Source: Deltaproteobacteria bacterium (GTDB lineage Bacteria > Desulfobacterota > BSN033 > UBA1163). From it: a stretch of DNA of 57,068 nt. The stretch lies in contig JAGVBT010000014.1 in assembly GCA_020059605.1 (NCBI GenBank), positions 1-57,068 on the forward strand, read 5' to 3'. Of the stretch, positions 48,981 through 57,068 are shown piece by piece. A model generated the notes under the pieces. The model searched no databases. It was not told where the DNA came from and saw nothing but the letters and a program-made list of their open reading frames with translations. Within the stretch, counting starts at the first letter, position 1. Each line of letters opens with the position of its first letter. The position numbers were made by a program, and so were the translations under genes.

Positions 48981-50006
48981 ATGAATAAAGAAATAGGCGC
49001 AATTGAAAGAAGAAGAGAGAGGCTCGATAGGGGTATCAAAGTCCGAACAGAAGGGATCTATGCCGTTTCTTCCTTGAAGGAAGTGGCTTACCTTGCTCTT
49101 CCGCGACTGATTTTAATTATAGGCCTTCTTCTCCTTCCTCTACTTATTCCATCCCTCTATTGGAAACGGGTGGTATCCATTGCGGCTATCTATGCCCTGC
49201 TCGCTCTCGGGTTTGATTTCTTAGCCCATTTTGTAGGGTTGGTCTCCCTGGGAGGCGCTCTTTTTATAGGGGTGGGCGGATACACGGCAGCCCTCCTCAA
49301 TAAATCCCTGGGTCTCTCGCCTGTGTTTACCATCCCTATGGCCACTGTGGGTGGGGCTATGATTTGCACCCTTCTGCTTCTCCCTGCCCTTCCTCTTAGG
49401 GGAGTCTATTTTGCCATTGTCACCCTTATGTACCCCTTGACTCTCATGAGGATTATTGAAGCATTGAACATCTTCGGTGGCACGGATGGTATCCTTGGGG
49501 TGGCCGGTTTTCCCAACAGATGGATTGAACAGTATCTCATTATCTTTATCGTGATCTTCGCGCTATTTGGGTTAAGGAGATTGGTGAATGAGGATATTGG
49601 ACTCGTCTTTCGCGGAGTCAAGGATAATGATCAGTCTGTCAGGGCCTCCGGATTAAGCATTACCCTTTACAAAGCGATTGCCGTTTTCATTGCATCAGGA
49701 CTTGGCTCTCTCGGAGGAGCCTATCTTGCCCATATCTACATGTGGTCAGGAATTTCACAGTTCGCTCTCGATTTTTCTGTCATTCCCATCGCGGCCACAG
49801 TGATCGGTGGGGGAGGCACATTAGTGGGCCCTTTATTGGGTTGTTTCTTTCTGGTTCCCATCTCAGAATGGCTAAGAGAGTTTGGAACTCTGAGAATTGT
49901 CTTCTACTCTGTAATCCTGATGGCCTTCATCATGTTTCGAAGTGAAGGAGTCATGGTCTACGCCCAGCGGAAATACCATCAGTTTCAGAGGTGGGTAAAG
50001 GTATGA
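48981..50006 (+). CDS. livM: LivM-type ABC transporter permease
   Basis: A 341-residue inner-membrane permease with a charged 35-residue N-terminal segment (KEIGAIERRRERLDRG) and about eight to ten helices. The conserved block YALLALGFDFLAHFVGLVSL with GGALFIGVGGYTAALL, and the cytoplasmic loop FRGVKDNDQSVRASGLSITL, which contacts the ATPases, are typical of LivM. It overlaps livG by four nt (ATGA). It forms the transport channel with LivH; given the livH frameshift the channel may be non-functional unless that is an artefact. Confidence 0.9.
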   Translation: MNKEIGAIERRRERLDRGIKVRTEGIYAVSSLKEVAYLALPRLILIIGLLLLPLLIPSLYWKRVVSIAAIYALLALGFDFLAHFVGLVSLGGALFIGVGGYTAALLNKSLGLSPVFTIPMATVGGAMICTLLLLPALPLRGVYFAIVTLMYPLTLMRIIEALNIFGGTDGILGVAGFPNRWIEQYLIIFIVIFALFGLRRLVNEDIGLVFRGVKDNDQSVRASGLSITLYKAIAVFIASGLGSLGGAYLAHIYMWSGISQFALDFSVIPIAATVIGGGGTLVGPLLGCFFLVPISEWLREFGTLRIVFYSVILMAFIMFRSEGVMVYAQRKYHQFQRWVKV

Positions 50007-50791
50007 GCGGAGAAAATATTCTCCAGGTGACGGATGTTTCTAAAACTTTCGGTGGCGTTCAGGCATTGTTAAATGTCAGTTTTAGTGTTCAGCAGGGTGA
50101 GGTCTTTGGCATCATTGGCCCCAATGGATCAGGGAAGACGACGCTCATCAATTGCATTACCGGTTTCATCAAGATGGATTCCGGGAAAGTCCTCTATAAA
50201 AGCAAGGATATTAGTAACAGAGCGCCCAATCAGATTGCCAATCTCGGACTCACAAGAACTTTTCAGATCATGAGGCCCTACTACAGCCTCCCCGCCTATA
50301 AGAACCTCATCATTCCCCTCTTCTCTCCGAGGGCGAGAAAGAAAGGGGGATGGCGTGGAGGAGGTAAGTTGGGGGATCGGGGCACAGTCGCCATCGATAT
50401 TTTGGAAGAGATCGGCTTCGAGAGAGATTCTTTCGTTCCTTATAAATTGGCATCGAGTCTGCCGACCGGATACCTGAAGCGCCTTGAACTCGCCAGATGT
50501 CTTGCCTTGGGACCTGATCTCATCCTTTGTGACGAGGTCTTCTCAGGGCTTAGCATGAGCGAAATCGCCAGCATGGTTCCTTTAATCGAAAAATTGCAGA
50601 TGGATGGGATTACGTTGGTGATGATCGAGCATCGATTAAGGGAACTCTTCCGGGTGGCCAGTCGGGTGATGGTATTAAACTTCGGAGAAAAATTGACCGA
50701 GGGGGTGCCTGAAGAGGTCATGGCGGATGAGAGGGTCAAGGAAGCTTACCTGGGATCCGAGAAGCTGCTCGATTATACGTTTGAAGCCTGA
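50003..50791 (+). CDS. livG: LivG-type ABC transporter ATPase, copy 1
   Basis: A 262-residue ATP-binding protein. Walker A is GIIGPNGSGKTT, Walker B LILCDEVFSGL and the H-loop VMIEHRLREL. The signature motif reads LPTGYLKRLELARCLA in place of the usual LSYGQQRRLELARAL. A basic insert (SPRARKKGGWRGGGKLGDRG) replaces part of the region after Q-loop residues RTFQIMRPY. The C-terminus KEAYLGSEKLLDY fits the LivG family. The start is ATG 50003, inside the livM stop. Confidence 0.9.
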   Translation: MSGENILQVTDVSKTFGGVQALLNVSFSVQQGEVFGIIGPNGSGKTTLINCITGFIKMDSGKVLYKSKDISNRAPNQIANLGLTRTFQIMRPYYSLPAYKNLIIPLFSPRARKKGGWRGGGKLGDRGTVAIDILEEIGFERDSFVPYKLASSLPTGYLKRLELARCLALGPDLILCDEVFSGLSMSEIASMVPLIEKLQMDGITLVMIEHRLRELFRVASRVMVLNFGEKLTEGVPEEVMADERVKEAYLGSEKLLDYTFEA

Positions 50792-50799
50792 TTGAAAAT

Positions 50800-50879
50800 A
50801 GGATTCAAGGGGTCAAGTGGATTTTTATTCTAAAACCAAAAAGCTTGAATCCTCGGACCCTGGAATCCTCGAACCCTCT
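50800..50879. repeat. Inverted repeat of GGATTCAAGGGGTCAAG type (family C)
   Basis: ggattcaaggggtcaag on the left; cttgaatcctcggaccctgg and aatcctcgaaccctc on the right. It lies between livG and the acyl-CoA ligase gene, and resembles the elements at 1641 and 14007. Confidence 0.75.
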
Positions 50880-50916
50880 TTTACAAAGTCTTTTAGGAAA
50901 TTTGAGATCGTTAATA

Positions 50917-52584
50917 ATGAATACAGTTAAAAATGGCAAAATGGAACCTGAATTAACTTTTACCCAGTTCGAAAGGATGTGCAAGAAATATCCGGATCGA
51001 GTGGCGGTCATCTATCTGGGCGAGAAGTTCACTTATGCCCGGCTCCAGAATCTCATCAATCGATTTGGCTCCGCCCTCAATCGCCTGGGGGTTCGAAAAG
51101 GTGATAAGGTCCTGCTCTATATCACCAACTCCGCCCAATGGGTCATCGCCTTCTTTGGGATTCAAAAGATTGGGGCAGTGGTGGTGCCGGTGGCTCCTAT
51201 CTACACCTCATTCGAAATCGAATATATGATCAAGGACTCCGGCGCTGAGACGATCATCTGTCTGGACACCAATTTTGGTTATGTCCAGGACATTTTTTCC
51301 AAGACCGGCTTGAAAAGAGTCGTCGTTACCAATCTGGTCGATCTTCTTCCTCTCTGGAAACGCGCCGTTGGATTTCTCTTCGATAAGATTCCAAGCGGCA
51401 TTGTCAAAAAAGGCAAGAGTATCTATTTCTTCAAGGATCTCGTCAAAGCATCACCGGAGAAATTGGATGTAAAAATAGATCCCTGGAAAGATCTCTCCTA
51501 TATCCTCTATACAGGCGGAACAACAGGCTTCCCAAAAGGCGTGCCTGGCAATCATATGGGCATGATCTCTTATGTCAGGGATGTCATGGAGGATGTGGCC
51601 GGAGCTTACATCGAGGAGGGAAAAGATACCTATATTGCGATCAATCCCCTTTTTCACATCATGGCTCTTGGGCTGTTTGTCGCCATTGGCTTGAACTATG
51701 GCAATACGACGATCATCATGCCTGTTCCGCAGGTCGATTCCATTCTGCGGGCCATCGAAAAAAACCGGGTGAGATGGATGCTTGGAGTTCCGGCTCTTTA
51801 TCGAATGATTCTCGAAAATGACCGATTGCACCAATATGATTTGAGCTCCCTTAAATACTGCTACTGCGGCGGAGATGTGCTTCCGATCGAGGTATTTAAA
51901 CGATGGAAGGAACATCTTGGCGTTTCCATTTACCAGGTCTATGGTTCCACGGAGGCGGGCCATGTCACCTACAGCCGCCTGGACAGAGAGCCGGAGATTT
52001 CCTCCATCGGGTTGCCACTCAAAACCAGGGAATGCAAAGTCGTCGACCCGGATACCCTGGAGCCTGTGCCCATTGGAGAAACCGGAGAGCTTGTGGTGAC
52101 TTCGGACTACACGGTGAAACATTATTGGAATAAACCCGATGAAACGAACCGATCTTATGTAACGATCGATAATAAGATATATTATCGGATGGGCGATTAT
52201 GTCCGGCTGGGCGAAAAGGGAGACATTTATTATGTCGAAAGATCGGCAGATGTGATCAAACATAAGGCCTATCGGGTCTCTGCCTCGGAAATCGAAGCCG
52301 TGTTGCAAGACCACCCCACGGTCATCGGAGCTTGCGTGGTTGGGGTTCCGGATCCCAAGGTCGGCGAACGCATCAAGGCAATCGTTGTTCTAAAGGAAGA
52401 TGCGCGAGGGGTGGATGCCTCCGAATTGACGCGATGGTGCCGCGAGAGGCTTGCCCCCTATAAAATTCCACAATACATTGAATTCAGGGATATGTTGCCC
52501 AAATCAAAAGTAGGAAAACTCCTGAGGCGTGAAATCAGGGACGAAGAACATCGAAGGTTATCGCAGGATAAAACACAAGGATAA
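50917..52584 (+). CDS. AMP-forming acyl-CoA ligase within the liv operon
   Basis: A ligase of about 555 residues of the AMP-binding (ANL) family. Motifs: YILYTGGTTGFPKGVPGNHM (P-loop), YQVYGSTEAGHVTYS, YRMGDYVRLGEKGDIYYVER and the catalytic Lys in PKSKVGKLLRREIRDE. AYRVSASEIEAVLQDHP shows an intact C-terminal domain. It activates a medium/long-chain or aromatic carboxylic acid to its CoA ester. ATG 50917 is taken; 50941 is possible. Its place between livG and livF suggests that the transported solute is a carboxylic acid activated on entry. Confidence 0.88.
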   Translation: MNTVKNGKMEPELTFTQFERMCKKYPDRVAVIYLGEKFTYARLQNLINRFGSALNRLGVRKGDKVLLYITNSAQWVIAFFGIQKIGAVVVPVAPIYTSFEIEYMIKDSGAETIICLDTNFGYVQDIFSKTGLKRVVVTNLVDLLPLWKRAVGFLFDKIPSGIVKKGKSIYFFKDLVKASPEKLDVKIDPWKDLSYILYTGGTTGFPKGVPGNHMGMISYVRDVMEDVAGAYIEEGKDTYIAINPLFHIMALGLFVAIGLNYGNTTIIMPVPQVDSILRAIEKNRVRWMLGVPALYRMILENDRLHQYDLSSLKYCYCGGDVLPIEVFKRWKEHLGVSIYQVYGSTEAGHVTYSRLDREPEISSIGLPLKTRECKVVDPDTLEPVPIGETGELVVTSDYTVKHYWNKPDETNRSYVTIDNKIYYRMGDYVRLGEKGDIYYVERSADVIKHKAYRVSASEIEAVLQDHPTVIGACVVGVPDPKVGERIKAIVVLKEDARGVDASELTRWCRERLAPYKIPQYIEFRDMLPKSKVGKLLRREIRDEEHRRLSQDKTQG

Positions 52585-52620
52585 AAGGGAATGTGAAAAC
52601 TTAACAGGGTTTGTTGATGA

Positions 52621-52790
52621 ATAAAATCCGAAATACGAATATCGAAATCCGAAACAAATTCAAATTTTCAAAATCCAAATGTCTTAAACTGTTACTTGTT
52701 TCGAACATTTGAAATTTGGTCATTAAAGATTGTTTCGAATTTCGCCACGATACGGGCGGTCGTACCGACCGAATTTCGTGCTTCGGATTT
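52621..52790. repeat. Inverted repeat of AATTTCGGATTT type (family B)
   Basis: aatccgaaatacgaatatcg and aaatccgaaacaaattc on the left are answered by gaatttcgccacgatacggg and ccgaatttcgtgcttcggat on the right. A nested GGCGGTCGTACCGACC hairpin is inside. It lies in the 287-nt gap before livF, where no other signal is seen. Confidence 0.75.
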
Positions 52791-52871
52791 ATACCAAGAG
52801 CGATCAATAGAATTTTGTTGCCATTTTGCACACAATTTTGTTCATAAGCAACTAAATGAAGGGGTTGTGAA

Positions 52872-53618
52872 GTGCTGGAGATCAAAAACCTCATGGTATT
52901 TTATGAAAATGCCATCGCCATCAACAATATCAACATAAAATGCCAGGGCGAAAAAGTGACAGGCATCTTCGGCGCCAATAGCGCTGGGAAGTCCACACTC
53001 ATGTACACCATCTCCGGAATCATATTAGATGTGAAAAAGAAGGAAGAAATGAAAGGAGGAGAAAGGATCACGGTCCTTGGCAATATCACATTTGAAGGAA
53101 TGGATATCACATTTATGAAACCCAGCGAAAGAGCTAAAAAAGGAATCGTCCTCTGCCCTGAAAGACGAAGGATCTTCGCTGAAAGCAGCACATTGGAAAA
53201 TCTGAAAATTGGAGGCTATTTGGCCACAAAGGCCCAGGCTAAAAAGACCCTGGAATATGTCTTCACCATTTTCCCGGCGTTAATAAATCTAAAGAGGAGA
53301 GAAGGAGGCTTTCTCAGCGGGGGAGAACAGCAGATGCTCGCTATCGGAAGGGCGTTGATGGCACAACCCAAAATGCTTCTCCTCGATGAACCCCTCCTCG
53401 GACTGAGCCCTTTGATGGAGGCCATGCTTGCACGGGCCATCCGCGACATCAATCGACAGACCGGAATCACCACTCTTATTTCAGAACAATATGCCCGCCC
53501 CATTTTGCCCATCATCCATCATGGCTATATCCTTGAAAACGGCGGGGCGGTTTTGGAAGGAAATTCCCGGGAACTGATGGAAAACCCCGATGTGAAGTCC
53601 GCTTATTTTGGGTTGTAA
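52872..53618 (+). CDS. livF: LivF-type ABC transporter ATPase
   Basis: A 248-residue ATPase. Walker A is IFGANSAGKSTL (Ser in place of the usual Gly before AGK), the signature LSGGEQQMLAIGRAL and Walker B MLLLDEPLLGLSP. An insertion of about ten charged residues (DVKKKEEMKGGER) follows the first helix. It starts with GTG at 52872 behind AAGGGG. The C-terminus (LMENPDVKSAYFGL) is normal for LivF. It pairs with LivG as the motor of the transporter although the ligase gene lies between them. Confidence 0.9.
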   Translation: MLEIKNLMVFYENAIAINNINIKCQGEKVTGIFGANSAGKSTLMYTISGIILDVKKKEEMKGGERITVLGNITFEGMDITFMKPSERAKKGIVLCPERRRIFAESSTLENLKIGGYLATKAQAKKTLEYVFTIFPALINLKRREGGFLSGGEQQMLAIGRALMAQPKMLLLDEPLLGLSPLMEAMLARAIRDINRQTGITTLISEQYARPILPIIHHGYILENGGAVLEGNSRELMENPDVKSAYFGL

Positions 53619-53637
53619 TGTTACAAGGAGGAGAAAG

Positions 53638-54210
53638 ATGGATCTTTTGACGGCATTGAAAGAAAGAAGAAGCTGCCGGAATTTTCTAACCGAACCGGTG
53701 GAGGAAGCGACCATTGAGAAGCTGTTGGAGGCAGCCACCTGGGCGCCGTCGCCACTCAACAGCCAGCCCTGGGAATTTATGGTCATCACCAATCCGGAAG
53801 TGAAGGGAAAGATCTTTGCCGAAGGGGAGAGATGCCGGAAGTGGGCGCTTGAAAAAAGCGGCTGGAAGTGGTTGGGATCCTACTCGATCGACTTTTTGCA
53901 ATCCGTTCCTGTTATCATTGCTGTAATCGGAGATCCTAAGAAAACAGGGTTGGACATGTTTATGGAAGACGGCTCGATGGGATATCAAGCGGCCTGTGCG
54001 GCCGCCATCCAGAATATGCATCTTGCCGCCCACGCCCTTGGTCTCAGCAGCTTGTGGTTCACTTTATTTGATAAGAAGGCATTGAGAGAGATACTTGGCG
54101 TTGTCCCCGAAAAAACACCTCTGGCGCTGATTTGCCTTGGAAAGCCAGAGCGCTCCCCTGCTCCCACACCCCGAAAGGATATAAAAGAAAAGGCAATTTA
54201 TATCCGTTGA
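53638..54210 (+). CDS. Nitroreductase-family FMN oxidoreductase
   Basis: A 190-residue flavoprotein of the nitroreductase family. FMN-binding parts are LKERRSCRNFLTEPV and TWAPSPLNSQPWEFMVITN, with the C-terminal half containing GYQAACAAAIQNMHLAAHAL and LGLSSLWFT. Such enzymes reduce nitro groups, enoates or quinones with NAD(P)H. GGAGGAGAAAG precedes the ATG; it lies 19 nt after livF and so is probably co-transcribed. Its function in relation to the transporter is not known. Confidence 0.88.
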   Translation: MDLLTALKERRSCRNFLTEPVEEATIEKLLEAATWAPSPLNSQPWEFMVITNPEVKGKIFAEGERCRKWALEKSGWKWLGSYSIDFLQSVPVIIAVIGDPKKTGLDMFMEDGSMGYQAACAAAIQNMHLAAHALGLSSLWFTLFDKKALREILGVVPEKTPLALICLGKPERSPAPTPRKDIKEKAIYIR

Positions 54211-54706
54211 TCTTTGTTTCAGTCTCTTCTGCTCTCCATTTCTGAGCAGGTAAAGGCTTATGTCATGCTTCCCACCCAGGATTCAGCCTGTTTCATGGCT
54301 ATTTCGTAAAACGGCATAACCACTCAGATTTACAAAATATTTTCCAATCTTAAAGGATTCTTTTCACATTTTACGTAAACTGGTAATTTTTTACTTGACA
54401 AAAAAATAGCGTTTTGATAATAAGGTGAGACGTTTTTTTGGGTGGTCTTCTTCAATCTAATTTTTCACTCCTATCTTTTTGCGTAAAATCATTTGACCGA
54501 GACGCCAGATAGCGTCTCAAGCGAGAGGCAGAGCCAAACGAATATGTGGGGAAAACCCTTGTTCCTTCCCTTTGGCAGACCGAGTCTTCTCCGCCAATCC
54601 ATGCCTGCGTCTATTTCCATTGTATCGTTTTCTACGCAAGCATCAAACTCCCTACCCAACTCCACGATTCAATTAACACTCATCTTTATTGAGAAAGGAG
54701 CTCTTG
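54211..54706 (+). promoter_or_regulatory. Gene-free interval with promoter and long leader of the second liv operon
   Basis: TTGACA at 54395-54400 with TAATAA at 54418-54423 (17-nt spacer, TG extension) is the best promoter. The leader of roughly 275 nt contains a perfect hairpin GAGACGC-cagata-GCGTCTC (54499-54518) and ends in GAAAGGAG before the livG start at 54707. No known riboswitch was recognised. The part 54211-54390 shows no gene or repeat. Confidence 0.5.
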
Positions 54707-55516
54707 ATGGCTGTGACCAATGAGGTTCAACTCGATGTCCAAAACATCCATATGGCTTTTGGAGGCGTTCAAGCCCTGATGGGTGTCAGTTTTGAGGTCA
54801 AGCGGGGAGAGATCTTCTCGATCATCGGCCCAAATGGCGCAGGCAAAACCGTTCTCCTCAACTGCATTAACGGTCTTTACCAACCGCAGCAGGGAAGGAT
54901 ATCCTTCGAGGGTGAAGACATCTCCGGACTAAAGCCCTACCAGAGAGCGAAACGTGGCATCTCAAGGACTTTCCAGAAACTTGAGCTCTTTAAAGGGGCA
55001 ACCGTGCTCGACAATATCCGGCTGGGGCGGCATATTCACCTGTCATCGGGCCTGGTCAGCAGTTCTCTATACTTTGGGAAGGCGGCACGAGAGGAAATTG
55101 AGCACCGTGATTTCATAGAGAAGGAAATTATTGATCTTCTGGAGATTGAACATATCCGGCACAAGATTGTCGGAATGCTTCCCTATGGACTGCAGAAACG
55201 GGTCGAACTGGCAAGGGCGCTGGCTCTCAACCCCAAGATTATTCTCCTTGACGAACCTCTCGCAGGCCTCAACCTTGAGGAAGTGGAGGACATGGCCCGG
55301 TTCATTCTCGATATCAATGAAGAGGAACGATGGCAGACAACCTGTGTCCTGGTTGAGCACGATATGGGGGTGGTCATGGACATCTCCCACCGGGTGATCG
55401 CTCTCAACTTCGGCGAGAAAATTGCAGACGGCACTCCTCCCGAAGTGCAGAGCAACCCCAATGTCATTAAAGCTTATTTAGGAGAGGCGGAGGATCTCTA
55501 TGTCACACGTCGCTAA
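54707..55516 (+). CDS. livG: LivG-type ABC transporter ATPase, copy 2
   Basis: A 269-residue ATPase. Walker A is IIGPNGAGKTVLL, the signature MLPYGLQKRVELARALAL, Walker B IILLDEPLAGLN and the H-loop VLVEHDMGVVMDIS. As in copy 1 the signature begins LP rather than LS. GAAAGGAG lies before the ATG at 54707. It overlaps the next gene by 17 nt, indicating tight coupling to an acyl-CoA ligase. The permease and binding-protein genes of this system presumably lie beyond the window. Confidence 0.92.
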   Translation: MAVTNEVQLDVQNIHMAFGGVQALMGVSFEVKRGEIFSIIGPNGAGKTVLLNCINGLYQPQQGRISFEGEDISGLKPYQRAKRGISRTFQKLELFKGATVLDNIRLGRHIHLSSGLVSSSLYFGKAAREEIEHRDFIEKEIIDLLEIEHIRHKIVGMLPYGLQKRVELARALALNPKIILLDEPLAGLNLEEVEDMARFILDINEEERWQTTCVLVEHDMGVVMDISHRVIALNFGEKIADGTPPEVQSNPNVIKAYLGEAEDLYVTRR

Positions 55517-57068
55517 CCACAAGGAAATTGAAATTACCAAAGAGTTAACCATCCCCAAACTTTGGCTGCAAGCCGCCAAGAAATACTGGGATAAAAAAGT
55601 GGCCATGCGTGAGAAAGAGTTTGGCATCTGGGTTCCCATCACCTGGAAAGGGTACTATGAGCATGTCAAAAAGATCGCTCTCGGAATGGTCTCCCTGGGC
55701 CTTGAACGGGGAGACAAGGTGGCCATGATCGGGGATAACCGCCCGGAAGCTCTCTGGACGGAGATGGCCGCCATGTGCGTTGGCGGGGTGGGGGTTTGGC
55801 TTTTTCAGGATTCTTTGATTGACGAGGTGAAATACATTATCGATCACTCCGACGCCAAGCTGATGGTGGGAGAAGGTCAGGAGGAGGTCGATAAATACCT
55901 CATGATCAAAGAAAAGTGCCCCAAGCTGAAGAGGATGCTGTGGGATGACCCGAAGGGGATGAGAGGTTACGATGATCCTTCCCTCATCAGCATCAAAGAG
56001 TTGATGAGAATCGGCGAAGAAGTCGACAAAAAAGAGCCCGGCCTTTTTGAAGATATTATCTCTAAAGGAACGACGGAGGATATCTGCCTCCTCTTCTACA
56101 CCTCAGGGACAACCGCTCTTCCGAAAGGAGCCCTCCTCACCCATTACAATATGTTAACCATGGGGCAGAACCTCATGCGGGTGGACCCCTACTTCGAGAG
56201 CGATGACTTTGTCTCCTACCTCCCCTTTGCCTGGATCGGGGAGCAGATGATGTCGATCTCCTGCGGCATCCAGGCCGGATTCACCCTTAACTTTCCGGAA
56301 GAACCGGAGACCGCCCAGGAAAATATCCGGGAAATCGGCCCGCACGTAATGTTTGCCCCACCCCGGGTCTATGAACAGATGGTCCGAACGGTCCAGGTGA
56401 AATACCTGGACGCCTCCTGGTCCAAAAGGAAGGCTTATGAACTGGCGATGAAGATCGGCTATTATGTCGCCGAATTGAAATTCATGAAGAAACCCGTGCC
56501 CTTTTACTGGAAAACGCTTAACTATGTTGCCTTTCTGGGCGTCCATAAGAAATTGAAAGACCATCTGGGCCTTTCGAGAATAAGATACACCTATACCGGG
56601 GGGGCGGCCATGGGTCCGGACCATTTCCGGTTCTTTCATGCCATCGGGGTCAACCTGAAACAGATCTACGGCCAGACTGAGATTGCCGGGATCTCGGTAC
56701 TCCATCGGGACGGAAACATTAAATTCGACACGGTGGGTACCCCCATCCCTGAGACCGAGGTTAAAATTACTCCTGATGGAGAGATCATCTCCAAGAGCCC
56801 TTCGGTTTTTATCGGGTATTACAAGATGCCGGAGGAAACCGCCAAGACCTTGAAAGACGGATGGCTCCATTCCGGCGATACCGGTTTCATCGATGCAGAA
56901 GGACATCTGGTCGTCTTCGATCGAACCAAAGATGTGATGACTCTAAGCGATGGAACAAAGTTTGCTCCACAGTACCTGGAAACACGACTCAAGTTCAGTC
57001 CCTATATCAGGGAAGTCTGGGCGATTGGCGATAAGCGTCCTTATGTCACCATAGTGATCTGCATCGAC
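55500..57068 (+). CDS. AMP-forming long-chain acyl-CoA synthetase, cut by the window edge
   Basis: At least 523 residues, open at the right edge. The start ATG is at 55500 within the end of livG copy 2. Motifs: LLFYTSGTTALPKGALLTHY, the family YLPFAWIGEQMM, TGGAAMGPDHFRFFHAIG, IYGQTEIAG and the motif SGDTGFIDAEGHLVVFDRTK. This is the FAA1/FadD15 type, which normally has about 600-650 residues, so roughly 100 are missing. It would activate a long-chain or related acid. It is the second acyl-CoA ligase here joined to a Liv ATPase gene. Confidence 0.9.
   Translation, partial: MSHVANHKEIEITKELTIPKLWLQAAKKYWDKKVAMREKEFGIWVPITWKGYYEHVKKIALGMVSLGLERGDKVAMIGDNRPEALWTEMAAMCVGGVGVWLFQDSLIDEVKYIIDHSDAKLMVGEGQEEVDKYLMIKEKCPKLKRMLWDDPKGMRGYDDPSLISIKELMRIGEEVDKKEPGLFEDIISKGTTEDICLLFYTSGTTALPKGALLTHYNMLTMGQNLMRVDPYFESDDFVSYLPFAWIGEQMMSISCGIQAGFTLNFPEEPETAQENIREIGPHVMFAPPRVYEQMVRTVQVKYLDASWSKRKAYELAMKIGYYVAELKFMKKPVPFYWKTLNYVAFLGVHKKLKDHLGLSRIRYTYTGGAAMGPDHFRFFHAIGVNLKQIYGQTEIAGISVLHRDGNIKFDTVGTPIPETEVKITPDGEIISKSPSVFIGYYKMPEETAKTLKDGWLHSGDTGFIDAEGHLVVFDRTKDVMTLSDGTKFAPQYLETRLKFSPYIREVWAIGDKRPYVTIVICID

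Overview
The window reads as a chromosomal segment of an anaerobic (or largely anaerobic), Gram-negative bacterium, most likely of the Desulfobacterota / former Deltaproteobacteria (syntroph-like). Supporting signs are a four-subunit ferredoxin-dependent 2-oxoacid oxidoreductase, many solute-binding-protein transporters (TRAP, TctCBA, Liv-type ABC), several acyl-CoA synthetases and a CaiB-type CoA-transferase. Many intergenic spaces are filled with degenerate inverted repeats of the kind common in that group. The taxonomic call is an inference from gene content. No rRNA, tRNA, CRISPR array, prophage or insertion sequence was recognised.

Region 1 (about 0.2-18.3 kb) looks like a glycolate/glyoxylate and 2-hydroxyacid module. 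A minus-strand operon encodes a succinyl-CoA-synthetase-like ligase (sucC, sucD) with a small Cys-rich ferredoxin-like protein between the subunits, a CitE/malyl-CoA-lyase-like enzyme, a 10-formyl-THF hydrolase-like formyltransferase and a GlcD-type FAD oxidase. It faces a plus-strand TRAP transporter (dctPQM) of the 2-oxoacid-binding type, followed by a D-2-hydroxyacid dehydrogenase, a FadR/GntR regulator, a second GlcD and a GlcF iron-sulfur protein. A small antitoxin-like gene, a vapBC pair with a clear operator-promoter, an alanine/serine-glyoxylate aminotransferase and a small zincin close the region. Together the genes could take glycolate to glyoxylate, condense it with acetyl-CoA to malyl-CoA, and release malate with ATP formation.

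Region 2 (about 18.5-37.3 kb) is a sugar-acid/pentose catabolic cluster. A PrpR_N-type sigma-54 activator stands beside a near-perfect sigma-54 promoter with an upstream dyad; that promoter lies only a few bases from the start codon of a four-carbon acid sugar kinase. There follow a threonine-dehydrogenase-like enzyme, a divergent PanB, a TIM-barrel isomerase, a tripartite tricarboxylate transporter with two different TctA subunits, two aldo-keto reductases flanking a PdxA-like dehydrogenase, a BKACE enzyme, a lyxose-isomerase-like cupin, an FGGY kinase and an AEC-type permease.

Region 3 (about 37.3-46.3 kb) handles CoA thioesters and 2-oxoacids: a minus-strand acetoacetyl-CoA synthetase with an unusual lysine-rich N-terminal tail, a CaiB/BaiF CoA-transferase, a korDABC-type 2-oxoacid:ferredoxin oxidoreductase, an XRE-cupin regulator and an orphan Liv-type binding protein.

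Region 4 (about 46.6 kb to the end) holds a Liv-type ABC transporter operon (livK, frameshifted livH, livM, livG, livF) with an AMP-forming acyl-CoA ligase inside it and a nitroreductase at its end. The beginning of a second such operon follows (livG, then an acyl-CoA ligase cut by the window edge). The repeated pairing suggests uptake of carboxylic acids tied to CoA activation.
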